This document shows, one piece after another, positions 53,060 through 62,098 of a stretch of 64,000 bases of DNA. Source of the DNA: Chryseobacterium phocaeense (lineage in GTDB: Bacteria; Bacteroidota; Bacteroidia; Flavobacteriales; Weeksellaceae). Made by a program: the position numbers and the translations under genes. The notes beneath the pieces were generated by a model. The model worked only from the letters and a program-made list of their open reading frames with translations, had not been told where the DNA came from and searched no databases. Numbering within the stretch: the stretch's first letter is position 1; each line of letters begins with the position of its first letter. Location: contig NZ_LT827015.1 of NCBI RefSeq assembly GCF_900169075.1, positions 1,814,158-1,878,157 on the forward strand. The letters run 5' to 3'.

Positions 53060-54208
53060 TTATACTGATTTTAAAATAATTTTACCTTTTTTGGATTGTG
53101 TAAAAATAAGGTAGTCTTTTCCGCCGTCTTTTATCCCATATTTCTTTTTGATTTCTTCCGGTTTCAGAGGATAATTTTTTGAAATGATATTGAAAGAGTC
53201 TTTCTTTTTAATCTGCTTAGATTCAATAATTTCCATCTCAAAAACTCTCCCGGGAAAATCATCAACCTTTTGATCTGAAGTATAGATATGGGTATTGGGA
53301 TGCAGCTTTTTAAGTCCGAATCTTTCAGAGATCAGATTAAAAACACCTGCTTTTAAAATACTGTTGTTCGGGATGTATATGAATTTTTCCGGCTCGGAAT
53401 AAGCTGCCTGGCTTTTTTCTTCTTCTCCAAACCTGAATAAAAATGCAGATTCTTCACTTTCGAGATTCACACAGTTCACCATAATTTCATCCTTTTCCTC
53501 ACTGGACAGGAAAATAACAGCCTCCTTTACATCATTTCTTACTGCGATAATTTCTATCCTGAAAATTTCCGGCAGCACAGAGACCAGATATTTTATATCG
53601 ATCAAGGGAGAAAGCTTGACCACCACCTGATCTCCTCTTGACAGAAGCTTTTCTTTGATCTGAAGAATGTCGGGTGAAAGATCTTCCAGAAGAAAAACTT
53701 TATTTTTGTTCTGGTCTCTTCTTGCCGGATCCAGATAAATAATGTCAAAATGCTCCTGACTGTCATTCAGAAAATCTTCCAGGTTTTGATTTATAAAAGT
53801 TGCATCCCGCTCTAATACAGCCCAGTTATGCTTTACAATATCCAACAATTGCGGATTCTGTTCCACCAAAGTAACTTCATTAAAATTTTGGGAAAGGTAA
53901 TAGGCATCAATTCCGAAACCACTGGTAAGATCAATGAATTTCTCACCTTTGAACATCTGCGATTTATAAAGAGCTGTTTTCTCTGAGGATGCCTGTTCCA
54001 GATTCAGCTGGGGCGGAAAAATAATTCCTTCCTTTAAAAGAAAGGGAAATTTTTTCTGCGCGGTCTGCTTTCCTTTGATCTGCTGGACGATTTCCTGCAT
54101 GGAAACTTCGGGAAATGTTGATTTTTTCAGGAGAAGGGTATGCAGATCTGTGTTTAGATTGGCATGGATGTAGTCCTGGATTTCTTTGCTGATTAAGTTA
54201 TTTCCCAC
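53060..54208 (-). CDS. THUMP-like class I methyltransferase
   Basis: A 382 aa SAM-dependent methyltransferase. The glycine-rich loop FLDLTSGFGIDAYYL and the IIYLDPARRDQNKNK catalytic segment (DPAR) are visible in the N-terminal half. The C-terminal about 70 residues (EIIESKQIKKKDSFNIISKNYP and PEEIKKKYGI) resemble the THUMP-like domain of this family. It probably methylates RNA or another nucleic acid. The reading frame starts with GTG at 54208; the nearest ATG upstream is out of frame. Start is therefore uncertain. Confidence 0.82.
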   Translation of the reverse strand: MGNNLISKEIQDYIHANLNTDLHTLLLKKSTFPEVSMQEIVQQIKGKQTAQKKFPFLLKEGIIFPPQLNLEQASSEKTALYKSQMFKGEKFIDLTSGFGIDAYYLSQNFNEVTLVEQNPQLLDIVKHNWAVLERDATFINQNLEDFLNDSQEHFDIIYLDPARRDQNKNKVFLLEDLSPDILQIKEKLLSRGDQVVVKLSPLIDIKYLVSVLPEIFRIEIIAVRNDVKEAVIFLSSEEKDEIMVNCVNLESEESAFLFRFGEEEKSQAAYSEPEKFIYIPNNSILKAGVFNLISERFGLKKLHPNTHIYTSDQKVDDFPGRVFEMEIIESKQIKKKDSFNIISKNYPLKPEEIKKKYGIKDGGKDYLIFTQSKKGKIILKSV

Positions 54209-54335
54209 AGATTTTTTGAATTTTCATAATATTGTAAAACGCCCGCATATCAATAGAAATACTTTGACTCCGTTCAGTATGGCATTTGGAATTTTAAAAA
54301 CTTAACCTGGCTTACTGAAGAATCAAAGTGCCTTC

Positions 54336-54776
54336 TTATCTTTTATAAAAAATATAGTCCGTCAATATCGGCTTGATACCGTTCTGTTTAAGAAGCGTAT
54401 TGATCTGACCACGGTGATAGGTGGAATGGTTAACGGCATGGAACAGCATTTCAAAAATACTGTTTTCAAACCTGTCTCCCCTTGAATTACGGTATCCAAT
54501 TCTTGTATCCAGATCCTGGCTTTGAACTATTTCAGTGCTTTTCAGAAAGTTCTGGTGGTTGATGTTTTCAAGCGCTTCGAAAGGATTGATCTGCCATACT
54601 TCAAAGGTCTCTTCTCCTGATATTCTTGCATTCCAGATTTGCTGGGCATTGAGTGTATGATTGATCAGACTGATTGTTTTTTCATCAACTTTTGATATAT
54701 TTTCTGAAATCTTTTTGATCATTTCTCTGTTGAAATGATAGGTGTATTCAAATAGGTCGATCAGTTTTTCTATCAT
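54336..54776 (-). CDS. DinB-family protein
   Basis: A 146 aa four-helix-bundle protein of the DinB/YfiT type, which uses a metal bound by three His residues and in some members acts as a thiol S-transferase. His residues appear near LINHTL, at MLFHAVNHSTYHRGQI, the last giving HAVNHSTYH. The partner and function are not known. It stands alone between two other genes on the minus strand. Confidence 0.78.
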   Translation of the reverse strand: MIEKLIDLFEYTYHFNREMIKKISENISKVDEKTISLINHTLNAQQIWNARISGEETFEVWQINPFEALENINHQNFLKSTEIVQSQDLDTRIGYRNSRGDRFENSIFEMLFHAVNHSTYHRGQINTLLKQNGIKPILTDYIFYKR

Positions 54777-54794
54777 TTCAGATTATTTTTTGAG

Positions 54795-54825
54795 TTAACC
54801 ACAGATGGCACAGATTTATACGGAT
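54795..54825 (+). repeat. Dispersed CCACAGA-type intergenic repeat, copy 2
   Basis: Reads AACCACAGA, then CAGATTT and ACGGAT, close to the minus-strand copy at 337-366. It lies in the spacer between the DinB and mutase genes. No coding potential. Confidence 0.5.
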
Positions 54826-54859
54826 GCTTGTGCATATTTTTTGTTATAAAAAAATGAAA

Positions 54860-56023
54860 TTATTCAAACATTTCAGCCCATCGTACGGGTTTTATTTCTT
54901 TTTCGTTGTAGAGATCCTCAATTGATCTTTTAACCTCTAATTTGGGGTATAAATTTACTCCTATCAGCTTTATTTTTCCTTCTTCCACCCATTTTTGCTC
55001 CTGAACAGCCTGATCATAGATTTTTTTCTGGATCGTTCCCTGCTTTAAAAGCTCAAGATATCCACCGCCCTCTTCAATCTCAACAAAGAGCGTCCAGGAT
55101 TTTTCTGCGATCTGACGGGTAATGTCTTCAATATAATAACTTCCGTTGGACGCATCCTCAAATACATTAATGATACTTTCGTATGCCATCACGATTTGTT
55201 GTTTAAAGGAAATTTCTTCGGAATTGTCCGTGCTTCTGTCAACCAGGTAATTGTTGCTGAAAACGGCATCTGCTCCGGCAATCATCGCAGAAGCGAGCTC
55301 TAATGTAGAACGGATCAGGTTATTTTCGGTGTCTGCAATAGCTTTGTTCCTTAATGATGTTTCCGCAAAAATGTATGGGGTTTCATTGCAGCCATATTCT
55401 TTGGATAACTGGTTAAAAACTATTTTAAATGCTCTCAGCTTTGCCATCTCAAAGAAATAATTCCCTCCGACTGCAATCCTGAAAATCAGTTTATTTAAAA
55501 TATCAGGTCCGTAAACTTCTGCAAGTTCTTTGGTTTTTGCCAGTGCAATGGCCAGCTGCTGATAAATGGCGGCCCCGGCATTCTGGTGAAGTGAAATATC
55601 TATACAAATATTTCTTTTGAAGTCCTTGGATAAAAGTTCCTTTGCAAGCTGATCATCAATAATGCCTTCATTTTCGTTAAAAACATCAATCAGCGAGAAA
55701 TATTGGTCCTCTTCCTTAGGACTGATATGCCCGGCAAGGTCTTTATTATTAACAAAAAGAGTCTTCTGCTCCAGCGTTTCTACATTCTGATCCAAAATAA
55801 ATGCAAATACATCTTCTTCCAGACTTTCATGGTATCTTGCTACCAGATGAGTATTTTCTTCCACTTTTGGCAGGTTGGCCACGGGCTTCTGAATTTCACT
55901 GTAAAAAGGTTTTACTTCTATCCCTTCAAGGTTTTCTTTCTTCAGGACAGCGTAAATATCTTCTGTTTTAAGTTGTTTTTTTACTAAGTTTTCCCAGTTT
56001 GGAAGTATATCTGTATTGGACAT
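54860..56023 (-). CDS. Methylmalonyl-CoA mutase small subunit-like protein
   Basis: A 387 aa protein homologous to the small (beta) subunit of methylmalonyl-CoA mutase, which pairs with the catalytic B12-binding large subunit to convert methylmalonyl-CoA to succinyl-CoA. The central FRIAVGGNYFFEMAKLRAFKIVFNQL, the RNKAIADTENNLIRSTLELASAMIAGADAV stretch and the late SWTLFVEIEEGGGYLELLKQGTIQKKI are typical. It lacks a B12-binding domain, as expected. No large-subunit gene lies next to it in this window. It is shorter than many small subunits. Confidence 0.82.
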   Translation of the reverse strand: MSNTDILPNWENLVKKQLKTEDIYAVLKKENLEGIEVKPFYSEIQKPVANLPKVEENTHLVARYHESLEEDVFAFILDQNVETLEQKTLFVNNKDLAGHISPKEEDQYFSLIDVFNENEGIIDDQLAKELLSKDFKRNICIDISLHQNAGAAIYQQLAIALAKTKELAEVYGPDILNKLIFRIAVGGNYFFEMAKLRAFKIVFNQLSKEYGCNETPYIFAETSLRNKAIADTENNLIRSTLELASAMIAGADAVFSNNYLVDRSTDNSEEISFKQQIVMAYESIINVFEDASNGSYYIEDITRQIAEKSWTLFVEIEEGGGYLELLKQGTIQKKIYDQAVQEQKWVEEGKIKLIGVNLYPKLEVKRSIEDLYNEKEIKPVRWAEMFE

Positions 56024-56055
56024 GGACTATTGGTTAATTTGTGAAAGATCAATTG

Positions 56056-56120
56056 TGAATTTTGCTTCGCAAGTCAATTGGAAATTAATAAAAAATGACC
56101 ATTGACCATTCACTATTGAC
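56056..56120. repeat. Dispersed inverted repeat (TGAATTTTGCTTCGCAA family), copy 2
   Basis: The 17 bases at 56056-56072 are identical to 42136-42152, and the end TTCACTATTGAC (56109-56120) is identical to 42192-42203. It sits just after a gene end on the minus strand, like copy 1. Confidence 0.75.
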
Positions 56121-56123
56121 ATT

Positions 56124-56480
56124 TTATTTTTTAGCAGCATCAGCGCTGTCTACTACCAGAATGAAGATTTCTTCATTTGGTTTTTTCATAAAATAATTTT
56201 CCCTTGCGTATTTTTCTTTTTCCGACTTATTGTTCATCAGCTTCTTATAAAAAGCATCGTTCTTTTCATATTCTTTTTTATAATATTCCAGCTGGTCTTC
56301 ATATCGGCTGATCTCACCGTTCAGTTCATGAATAACAAGGAAAGAGGTTTTATCAAAGAAAATCATCCATACCAGAAACATACAGATGGTAATGGTATAT
56401 TTGTTCAGCACATATTTCTGGATCAGTTTGAATGTTTCAGACTTCGGCTGGATGTCTTTAATAAGTTTGTTTTCTTTCAT
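56124..56480 (-). CDS. Septum formation initiator (FtsB/DivIC-like) protein
   Basis: A 118 aa bitopic protein: a cytoplasmic N-terminus, a hydrophobic helix at about 30-48 (TITICMFLVWMIFF) and a coiled coil (EISRYEDQLEYYKKEYEKND) with YARENYFMKKPNEEIF near the end. These are the features of FtsB/DivIC proteins, part of the FtsQLB divisome complex. It starts one base after the uridine kinase stop, so it is translationally linked to udk. Confidence 0.82.
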   Translation of the reverse strand: MKENKLIKDIQPKSETFKLIQKYVLNKYTITICMFLVWMIFFDKTSFLVIHELNGEISRYEDQLEYYKKEYEKNDAFYKKLMNNKSEKEKYARENYFMKKPNEEIFILVVDSADAAKK

Positions 56481-56481
56481 T

Positions 56482-57096
56482 TTAATGTTTTCTCAACGAA
56501 TTTTTGATAACAGTAGTTAAAAAATCAATCGCTACGGAATTCTGTCTCATATTCGGAATGATAAGATCTGCTTCATTCTTCGATGGTTCTATAAATTCCT
56601 GATGCATTGGTTTCAGTGTGGTCTGGTACCTGTGAAGCACTTCACCAAGGTCTCTTCCTCTTTCCTGTGTATCTCTCCTGATCCTCCTGATCAGCCTTTC
56701 ATCAGAATCAGCATGAACAAATACTTTCAAATCGAATTCCTTCAGCAGTTCTTTGTTCGTAAGGACCAGAATACCTTCTACTACCAATACATTTTTAGGT
56801 TCTACAGTGACATGGTCGCCGGTTCGGGAATGAGTAACAAAGCTGTAAACGGGCTGTTCAATGGGCTCGTTATTTTTTAAAGCTTTCACATGTTTGATCA
56901 TCAAATCGAAATCTATGGACTTTGGATGGTCATAGTTCAGAGCTTCTCTCTCGGTAAGAGTCAGATTCTGATTATCATGATAATAATTATCCTGAGAAAG
57001 GATATTCATTCCTTCAATATCAAGCTGCTGCAGTATCTTGTCAACAACTGTAGTTTTGCCGGATCCTGTTCCTCCGGCAATTCCTATTACAAGCAT
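56482..57096 (-). CDS. udk: Uridine kinase
   Basis: Phosphorylates uridine (and cytidine) to the monophosphate with ATP, in pyrimidine salvage. The 204 aa protein has the P-loop GIAGGTGSGKTT at 5-16, followed by SQDNYYHDNQNL and the DHPKSIDFDLMIKHV segment, and RRDTQERGRDL, all standard for Udk. A -7 box lies 27 bases upstream. The FtsB-like gene starts one base after its stop. Confidence 0.95.
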   Translation of the reverse strand: MLVIGIAGGTGSGKTTVVDKILQQLDIEGMNILSQDNYYHDNQNLTLTEREALNYDHPKSIDFDLMIKHVKALKNNEPIEQPVYSFVTHSRTGDHVTVEPKNVLVVEGILVLTNKELLKEFDLKVFVHADSDERLIRRIRRDTQERGRDLGEVLHRYQTTLKPMHQEFIEPSKNEADLIIPNMRQNSVAIDFLTTVIKNSLRKH

Positions 57097-57123
57097 TCCT
57101 TTTTTGTTTCTTTATAGTTGGTA

Positions 57124-57131
57124 CAAATATA
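57124..57131 (-). promoter_or_regulatory. TAnnTTTG -7 box upstream of udk
   Basis: The minus strand reads TATATTTG, an exact match, 27 bases before the ATG. TTG lies about 16 bases further upstream, slightly short for the consensus. Confidence 0.55.
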
Positions 57132-57185
57132 CTATTTTAGATGAATGCAAGTAAAACAATCCCTGCAGATTTTGGTTTTAACAAA

Positions 57186-57211
57186 AAATCCGGTGACTAA
57201 GCACCGGATTT
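57186..57211 (-). terminator. Terminator after the M36 protease gene
   Basis: AAATCCGGTG (57186-57195) pairs with CACCGGATTT (57202-57211), with T residues on the minus strand. It lies 19 bases after the stop. Confidence 0.88.
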
Positions 57212-57229
57212 AAAAGGTTTTCAAAACTT

Positions 57230-59077
57230 TTATTTCTTGATGAATTTTGAAGATAAATCAATTCCTTTTACGGTCAGGATATAATTTCCGGACGGAAGGT
57301 TCGAAATATCTATTTTATTTTTACCGTTTCCGATCGTCGTTTCCATTATTTTTCTACCTTCCATGTTATGGATTTCGGCTTTTTCTTCCTTATCTCCTTT
57401 TAATACAACAAAGATTGCGTCAGTAGCAGGGTTCGGATATACGGAAGCCTGGTTTTCTTTCTTCACTTCTTTTGTGCTCAGGGCGCAGTTGTATTCCGGA
57501 AGTACATATCCGGCAGCGGTAAACTCCTCTGTCATCGCCGTAATATCATTACAATTGAATCCAAACTGTCCTAACATATCAATTCCAGCCTGTCTTACGG
57601 CAATAGCGGCATTCTGCTGGTTTGTGCTGGAGGTTGTTAAATCCAGTCCTTCCAAAAAGGCTCTGTCTGTTTTCTCTTTTCCTATTCTGTTCCAGATTCT
57701 CATCAGTGCAGAAGCCCAGATTTGTCCTTTTGTATGGATTGCTCCCGTTCCTGGATACGTAACAGTATAGTTGGTGATTCTGCCTGCCCAATATTGGTTG
57801 TGCCCGTCCCAGTTAAACATCCAGTTATACTCAGGAGCTGAAGAAGCCCATTGATTTAAGCTTCTGCTGTAGGACTGCGCCCAATAATCACCACATCCTT
57901 CACTTAATCCATCTGAATTGGAAACTCCTCCGGAAAGCCAGTGATGAATTCCGTGTCCCAGTTCATGTATAATAACATCTGCATCTTCAGCGTCATCTAC
58001 GCCTCCCTGGCCAAACTGCAGCACTCCGGAAGTACTATAACTGGAATTATCGGCTCCATTTAAAGCGTGAGGATCGTAAAGAACAGCCCCTCCATTCGTT
58101 GTCGGCCTGCAGGTTATTCCCAATGTTTCATTGATGTATCTCAAACTTTTATCTACATGCCAGAATACATTTACCGCCTCAAAGCCCAATTCACTTCTAT
58201 TGAATAAAAACTGGTTGGTAGCCTGAGTGAATAATCCTGAATTAGGATTACTTACATTGGCAATTTCTACGTAAGCATTTTTTAATTTATAAACATTATT
58301 GGCAAACTCTATATCAGATAAAGTCACTAAAGTTCTGGCATTATCAAGGCTGGCATTGGTTGCGTCATTATTATCTACAAAATTACCTGTATAGGCAGAT
58401 CCTGTTTTCGACAACGGATCCGGATCAAAAACATAGCCGGAGCCGGAAGCTTTAAAACTGTTTTTTTTCTGTGTTTTAGGTGCTTTATTTTTTTTGTGGT
58501 CATCAGAGTCGCCTTCATGTCCGCGGTGGTATACGGCAATATCCTTTACGCTTACTACAGTACCTGTCTTTGCATCAATAATCGTTTCCCAGCTGCCAGG
58601 ATTGTCATAAGGATTAATTACAGCTCTATACACCAGCTTGGTATCACCTTCATCCGTTATATAAACAAACAGTTTATTTTCCTGATAAGTAATCGCTCCT
58701 TCTCCCTTACTGGCCACGATAGCCTTTTTGAACGCATCAGCAGCAGATATAGAAGGAACAGTATCCACTTCCTTCAGGTTTTTTTTCAGACTTTCCGTCG
58801 CCGTATAGCTTAATTTGCCTTCCTTATTGAAGTGAACTAAAATTTCAGACTGAAAAACAGGAACATCTTTGATCATCTGCTGAAAACGCAGTGTTTCGCC
58901 TGTATTTCCTTTACGTACTGAGCTAAGTTTAAGTGTACTGAATCCCGGAATTCCTAAAGTTCTTGTGTTTTCTTTTATCCAGCTTCTGGCCGGGGTTTCA
59001 AAAGATGATGTCTGGGCATTTAATGCGGAAAAGCATAATATACCGCAAAGAAGCATCGAAGTAATTTTTTGTTTCAT
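57230..59077 (-). CDS. Secreted M36-type metalloprotease with T9SS tail
   Basis: A 615 aa secreted zinc protease. After the signal peptide (about 1-21, ending NAQ) a propeptide (FTP/PepSY type, with DVPVFQSEILVHF at 71-83) precedes the catalytic domain. The zinc-binding HELGH is at 371-375 and the third ligand Glu393 in GLSEGCGDYW. The end has a T9SS tail (VYPNPATDAIF to SKFIKK). This suits export to the surface or medium for protein degradation. A terminator follows. Confidence 0.88.
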   Translation of the reverse strand: MKQKITSMLLCGILCFSALNAQTSSFETPARSWIKENTRTLGIPGFSTLKLSSVRKGNTGETLRFQQMIKDVPVFQSEILVHFNKEGKLSYTATESLKKNLKEVDTVPSISAADAFKKAIVASKGEGAITYQENKLFVYITDEGDTKLVYRAVINPYDNPGSWETIIDAKTGTVVSVKDIAVYHRGHEGDSDDHKKNKAPKTQKKNSFKASGSGYVFDPDPLSKTGSAYTGNFVDNNDATNASLDNARTLVTLSDIEFANNVYKLKNAYVEIANVSNPNSGLFTQATNQFLFNRSELGFEAVNVFWHVDKSLRYINETLGITCRPTTNGGAVLYDPHALNGADNSSYSTSGVLQFGQGGVDDAEDADVIIHELGHGIHHWLSGGVSNSDGLSEGCGDYWAQSYSRSLNQWASSAPEYNWMFNWDGHNQYWAGRITNYTVTYPGTGAIHTKGQIWASALMRIWNRIGKEKTDRAFLEGLDLTTSSTNQQNAAIAVRQAGIDMLGQFGFNCNDITAMTEEFTAAGYVLPEYNCALSTKEVKKENQASVYPNPATDAIFVVLKGDKEEKAEIHNMEGRKIMETTIGNGKNKIDISNLPSGNYILTVKGIDLSSKFIKK

Positions 59078-59181
59078 TGATTTATATTTTATAGTGCGTT
59101 GTATTTGCTAATATAAATAAATTTAAACATATTTATCACCAAAAAGCGAGTAATTTGCAACAAAAGTTACATTTTCAACAA

Positions 59182-59205
59182 AAACTCCACCCAAAGGTGG
59201 AGTTT
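59182..59205 (-). terminator. Terminator after clpS
   Basis: AAACTCCACC (59182-59191) pairs with GGTGGAGTTT (59196-59205), with T residues on the minus strand. It lies 4 bases after the stop. Confidence 0.85.
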
Positions 59206-59208
59206 CAC

Positions 59209-59526
59209 TTATACGATTTCGCTTGTTAATTCTCTTGAAAGCAGTTTTTCATGCATAGGCTTCAGCAAATCCAGAGCGCCTGTTTTTACCGTGCATTTGC
59301 CTTTATAATGGACCAGCATGGTGCATTGTTCTGCCTGTTCCAGTGTATGTTTGCAGATTTCGATCAGACAATCGATCACATAATCAAACGTGTGAACATC
59401 ATCGTTATGAAGAACAAGCTTATAGACTTCATCTGTGTCATCCAAAACCAATACTTCCTCTTCATACTGCCGTTTCGGATCTTCGTAATCTTTTATGCTG
59501 TTATAAAAAAACATCTTTTTATCCAT
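59209..59526 (-). CDS. clpS: ClpS adaptor protein
   Basis: A 105 aa adaptor that delivers N-degron substrates to ClpAP/ClpCP. The family core KLVLHNDDVHTFDYVIDCL (36-54) and the following EQAEQCTMLVHYKGKCTVKTG segment are clear. The N-terminal about 30 residues are an extension. Its ATG overlaps the last base of the upstream hemolysin-family gene's stop (TAATG), so translation is coupled. Confidence 0.9.
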   Translation of the reverse strand: MDKKMFFYNSIKDYEDPKRQYEEEVLVLDDTDEVYKLVLHNDDVHTFDYVIDCLIEICKHTLEQAEQCTMLVHYKGKCTVKTGALDLLKPMHEKLLSRELTSEIV

Positions 59527-60884
59527 TAAACTTCCCCAATTTTATCAGCCAGATCATTCAGAACATTCGGGCCTTCATAAACCAATTCTACAAGCTCTAC
59601 GCTTTTATTGTTCATTTTCAGAATCTTGAAATGGTAATTTTCCAGATCAAATTCATCATTTTCTTCCGGAATATCTTCCAGGGCATGCAGAATAAATCCA
59701 GCCAGTGAATTGTATTCACTTTCTTCTGAAAGCGGCAGTCTTTTAGGCAGATATTCATTGATCTCATCCAATGGCTGCGTAGCCTGAACCCAATAAATAT
59801 TATCGCCTATCTTATCTACCAGCTTGTCTTCGTCATCTTCTTCATCCTGTATTTCCCCTACCAATTCCTCAAGGATATCTTCAAGGGTAATAATACCTTC
59901 AGTTCCTCCAAATTCATCAATAACGATGGCAAGGTGCTGTTTTTTCTGCTGGAATATCTTCAGAAGGTCTGAGATTTTTTTACTCCCCACCACGAAAAAA
60001 GCATCACGCATCAGATCTTTCAGATCTTCATGGGTAAGGTCACCTTTTCTTTTAACGAATTCCCTTATAATTTCCTTGGTATAGAACACCCCGATTACGT
60101 TATCTATGGAATCAAGATATACCGGGATACGGGAGTAACCGCTGTCCATGATCTTGTTGATAATTTCATTGATCTCTTCCTCAAAATCAATTGAGGTGAT
60201 ATTCTGTCTCGGAACCATGATCTGTTTGGCAGAATGATCTGTAAAATCAAATGCATTCTTGATAATCTCATAATTCTCTTCTTCAATCTCTCCGCTATCG
60301 GCACTCTGTTTTACCAGGAGCTGAAGTTCTTCAGTAGAGTGAATTTCCTGCTCTGAAGCCGGATGTATTTTTACCAATCTTAAGAATGTATTCGACATCA
60401 GGTTCATCAACCAGATGAACGGCTTGAAAACCGTGTAAAAAACTCTTAATGGAACTGCCGTAGCCATTGTAGTCGCTTCTGATTTTCTGATCGCTATAGA
60501 TTTTGGGATAAGCTCTCCAAATACAATGTGCATTACGGTAATCAGTACAAAGCTTGTCGCCACTGAAATAGTAGTAATGGTTGCCTGGGTGAAATCTACA
60601 TTCAAAGAATGGAAAATACCTTCAACAACGTGGTGCAAAGCACTTTCACCTACCCAACCCAATGCAAGGGATGCCAATGTAATACCAAGCTGTGTTGCAG
60701 ATAGATACTCATCAAGATGTTTGATAATGTGTTCCGCCTGCTTGGCCATGGAGTTACCCTCTGCAGCTTTCAGCTGGATTTGTGAGTAACGAACTTTAAC
60801 AATTGAAAATTCTGCGGCTACGAAAAAGCCATTTAATAAAACAAGAAATAAGGCTAGCAAAAGCCTGACTATGTCCGAGTCCAT
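59526..60884 (-). CDS. CNNM/CorC-type (hemolysin-family) transporter protein
   Basis: A 452 aa inner-membrane protein: a CNNM (DUF21) domain of about four helices at the N-terminus (LLLALFLVLLNGFFVAAEFSIVKVRYSQ is its start), followed by two CBS domains and a CorC_HlyC domain. The CBS region is near MVPRQNITSIDFEE and GYSRIPVYLDSIDNVIGV; EDILEELVGEIQDEED leads to the last domain. Relatives export Mg2+ or related cations, but the true substrate is not known. ClpS follows with a TAATG overlap. Confidence 0.87.
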   Translation of the reverse strand: MDSDIVRLLLALFLVLLNGFFVAAEFSIVKVRYSQIQLKAAEGNSMAKQAEHIIKHLDEYLSATQLGITLASLALGWVGESALHHVVEGIFHSLNVDFTQATITTISVATSFVLITVMHIVFGELIPKSIAIRKSEATTMATAVPLRVFYTVFKPFIWLMNLMSNTFLRLVKIHPASEQEIHSTEELQLLVKQSADSGEIEEENYEIIKNAFDFTDHSAKQIMVPRQNITSIDFEEEINEIINKIMDSGYSRIPVYLDSIDNVIGVFYTKEIIREFVKRKGDLTHEDLKDLMRDAFFVVGSKKISDLLKIFQQKKQHLAIVIDEFGGTEGIITLEDILEELVGEIQDEEDDEDKLVDKIGDNIYWVQATQPLDEINEYLPKRLPLSEESEYNSLAGFILHALEDIPEENDEFDLENYHFKILKMNNKSVELVELVYEGPNVLNDLADKIGEV

Positions 60885-60908
60885 TTAGAAATTATATAAT
60901 TTTAGCTA

Positions 60909-60916
60909 CAAAGATA
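60909..60916 (-). promoter_or_regulatory. TAnnTTTG -7 box upstream of the CNNM/CorC gene
   Basis: The minus strand reads TATCTTTG, an exact match, 24 bases before the ATG. Confidence 0.55.
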
Positions 60917-61170
60917 GATAAAATAAAAATAACCTGAGTTGGGGTTAAGACATTTTGGGAATGCAATTTTTCAGCAGGAAGATGGGATGGTTGAAGATAG
61001 AAGTTTTTAGAGGGCGAAAAATAGGCTCAAAATATTTTTTGAGTCGGAATACGGATTTAATAAGATATTCGTTTCTACGGGGCAAAGAAGAATTGAAATT
61101 TTCATTGATTGACTTCTGAAACCTTAACTGCTTAATAATTTTAAACCTTATCCTGTCTCCAATCTAAACA
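60917..61170. other. Intergenic stretch between ATP synthase and CNNM genes
   Basis: About 250 bases, no gene seen. It includes a self-complementary GGCTCAA.../TTGAGTC pair near 61024-61044 and low-complexity AT sequence. Confidence 0.4.
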
Positions 61171-61197
61171 AAAAAGCACCGACCATGTCGATGCTTA
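61171..61197 (-). terminator. Terminator after atpG
   Basis: AAGCACCGAC (61174-61183) pairs with GTCGATGCTT (61187-61196) with one mismatch. A-run upstream gives T residues on the minus strand. It lies 22 bases after the stop and probably ends the ATP synthase transcript. Confidence 0.8.
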
Positions 61198-61218
61198 GTA
61201 TGATATTAAAATAATTCC

Positions 61219-62082
61219 TTATGAATTTTTCAAAGCTTCTGCTCCGGAAACGATCTCCAGGATCTCGTTTGTAATAGCAGCCTGTCTTGCTTTGTTGTAG
61301 AAGATCACCAGGTCATTTTTAAGAGCCTGTGCGTTGTCTGTTGCTTTGTGCATTGCAGTCATTCTCGCTCCGTGCTCAGATGCCACTGAATCCAGGATGG
61401 CTTTGAAAACCTGAGTTTTGATCGATTTAGGAATCAGATTATCTAAGATTTCAGCTCTGTTCGGTTCGAAAATATAATCTGTTTCAACCTGAGGCTCCGT
61501 AGTTTCCGGCATTGAAATCGGAAGAAGCTGCTCTGTGGTTACTTCCTGTGTAGCTGCATTAACGAATTTATTATAAATCAAATATACTTCGTCAAATTTA
61601 CCTTCTCTGAAACTTGTCATCACCCCTTCACTCACGTGAGCTACAGTATCGAAGTTCAGATTATCAAAAACAGAACTTTCATTAGCGTAAACCGCACGTG
61701 TTTTTCTTACTGCGTCATAAGCTTTCTTACCAATTGAAAGAACTTCTACCTCATATTGAGAATTGTTCTGAAACTGGGCATTAAGCTCTTTTACAATAGA
61801 CGAGTTGAAAGCTCCCGCAAGACCTCTGTTTGAAGTAACAGCAATGAAAAGCACTCTTTTTACCTCTCTTTTTTGAGCATAAACAGAAATCTGATCAGGA
61901 TCAGAGCTGGAATTTACATTCTGGATAAGCTCCTGTAGTTTTTCAGAATAAGGTCTTAGCATTACGATTGCATCCTGTGCTTTTTTAAGTTTCGCAGCGG
62001 AAACCATTTTCATAGCACGTGTAATCTGCATCGTAGATGAAATTGAACTAATTCTGCCTCGTATTTCTTTTAAGTTTGCCAT
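61219..62082 (-). CDS. atpG: ATP synthase F1 subunit gamma
   Basis: The central stalk subunit of F1, which couples proton flow to ATP synthesis. The 287 aa protein has the N-terminal MANLKEIRGRISSISSTMQITRAM-type coil (EIRGRISSISSTMQITRAMK at about 5-24) and the C-terminal SEHGARMTAMHKATDNA region, both typical of gamma. It follows atpA after a 75-base spacer with an inverted repeat. Confidence 0.96.
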   Translation of the reverse strand: MANLKEIRGRISSISSTMQITRAMKMVSAAKLKKAQDAIVMLRPYSEKLQELIQNVNSSSDPDQISVYAQKREVKRVLFIAVTSNRGLAGAFNSSIVKELNAQFQNNSQYEVEVLSIGKKAYDAVRKTRAVYANESSVFDNLNFDTVAHVSEGVMTSFREGKFDEVYLIYNKFVNAATQEVTTEQLLPISMPETTEPQVETDYIFEPNRAEILDNLIPKSIKTQVFKAILDSVASEHGARMTAMHKATDNAQALKNDLVIFYNKARQAAITNEILEIVSGAEALKNS

Positions 62083-62098
62083 TATTGTGGTTCAAGGT

